Shown: positions 16,546 through 18,884 of the stretch, piece by piece
How the letters are laid out: every line of letters begins with the position of its first letter
How positions within the stretch are numbered: position 1 is the first letter of the stretch
Assembly: GCA_031254955.1 (NCBI GenBank)
Contig: JAIRTK010000456.1
Span: forward strand, 1-18,884
Length of the DNA: 18,884 bases
Direction of reading: 5' to 3'
Source: Opitutaceae bacterium
GTDB taxonomy: Bacteria; Verrucomicrobiota; Verrucomicrobiia; Opitutales; Opitutaceae
Notes under the pieces: model-generated
Seen by the model: the letters and a program-made list of their open reading frames with translations, nothing else
The model's database searches: none
Told to the model about the DNA's origin: nothing
Made by a program: the position numbers and the translations under genes

Positions 16546-18884
<2,339 letters not shown>

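Overview
The window comes from a GC-rich bacterium, most probably Verrucomicrobiota of the Opitutaceae type. That placement is inference. It rests on the protein variants (especially the unusual EF-Tu), the TPR / ExbB / ExbD block, and intergenic hairpin repeats of a kind I associate with that family. No 16S rRNA or taxon-specific marker is present.

Left part (1-2372): a minus-strand gene, cut by the window edge, encodes a secreted alpha/beta-hydrolase (acetyl-esterase-like) with a C-terminal cupin domain. About 1 kb without a convincing gene follows. It holds a purine-rich minisatellite, a 10-bp tandem repeat, a pyrimidine-rich 19-bp duplication and several hairpin or interspersed repeat fragments.

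Middle part (2373-7541): a large secreted TPR protein is followed by a short array of related hairpin repeats and a terminator-like hairpin. Then comes a small cluster: an ExbB/TolQ-type channel subunit, an ExbD/TolR-type subunit whose usual membrane aspartate is asparagine, and an unrecognised single-pass membrane protein in the place where TolA or TonB might be expected. A perfect 21-bp inverted repeat sits between exbB and exbD. These genes plausibly form an envelope energy-transduction module.

Right part (7641-18884): the classic translation/transcription block runs in the order tRNA-Thr(GGT), tuf, tRNA-Trp(CCA), secE, nusG, rplK, rplA, rplJ, rplL, rpoB, rpoC (cut by the right edge). All are on the plus strand and intact. 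Candidate regulatory structures lie before rplA, between rplJ and rplL, and between rplL and rpoB. The most striking protein-level oddity is EF-Tu, whose switch I lacks the near-universal RGITI sequence.
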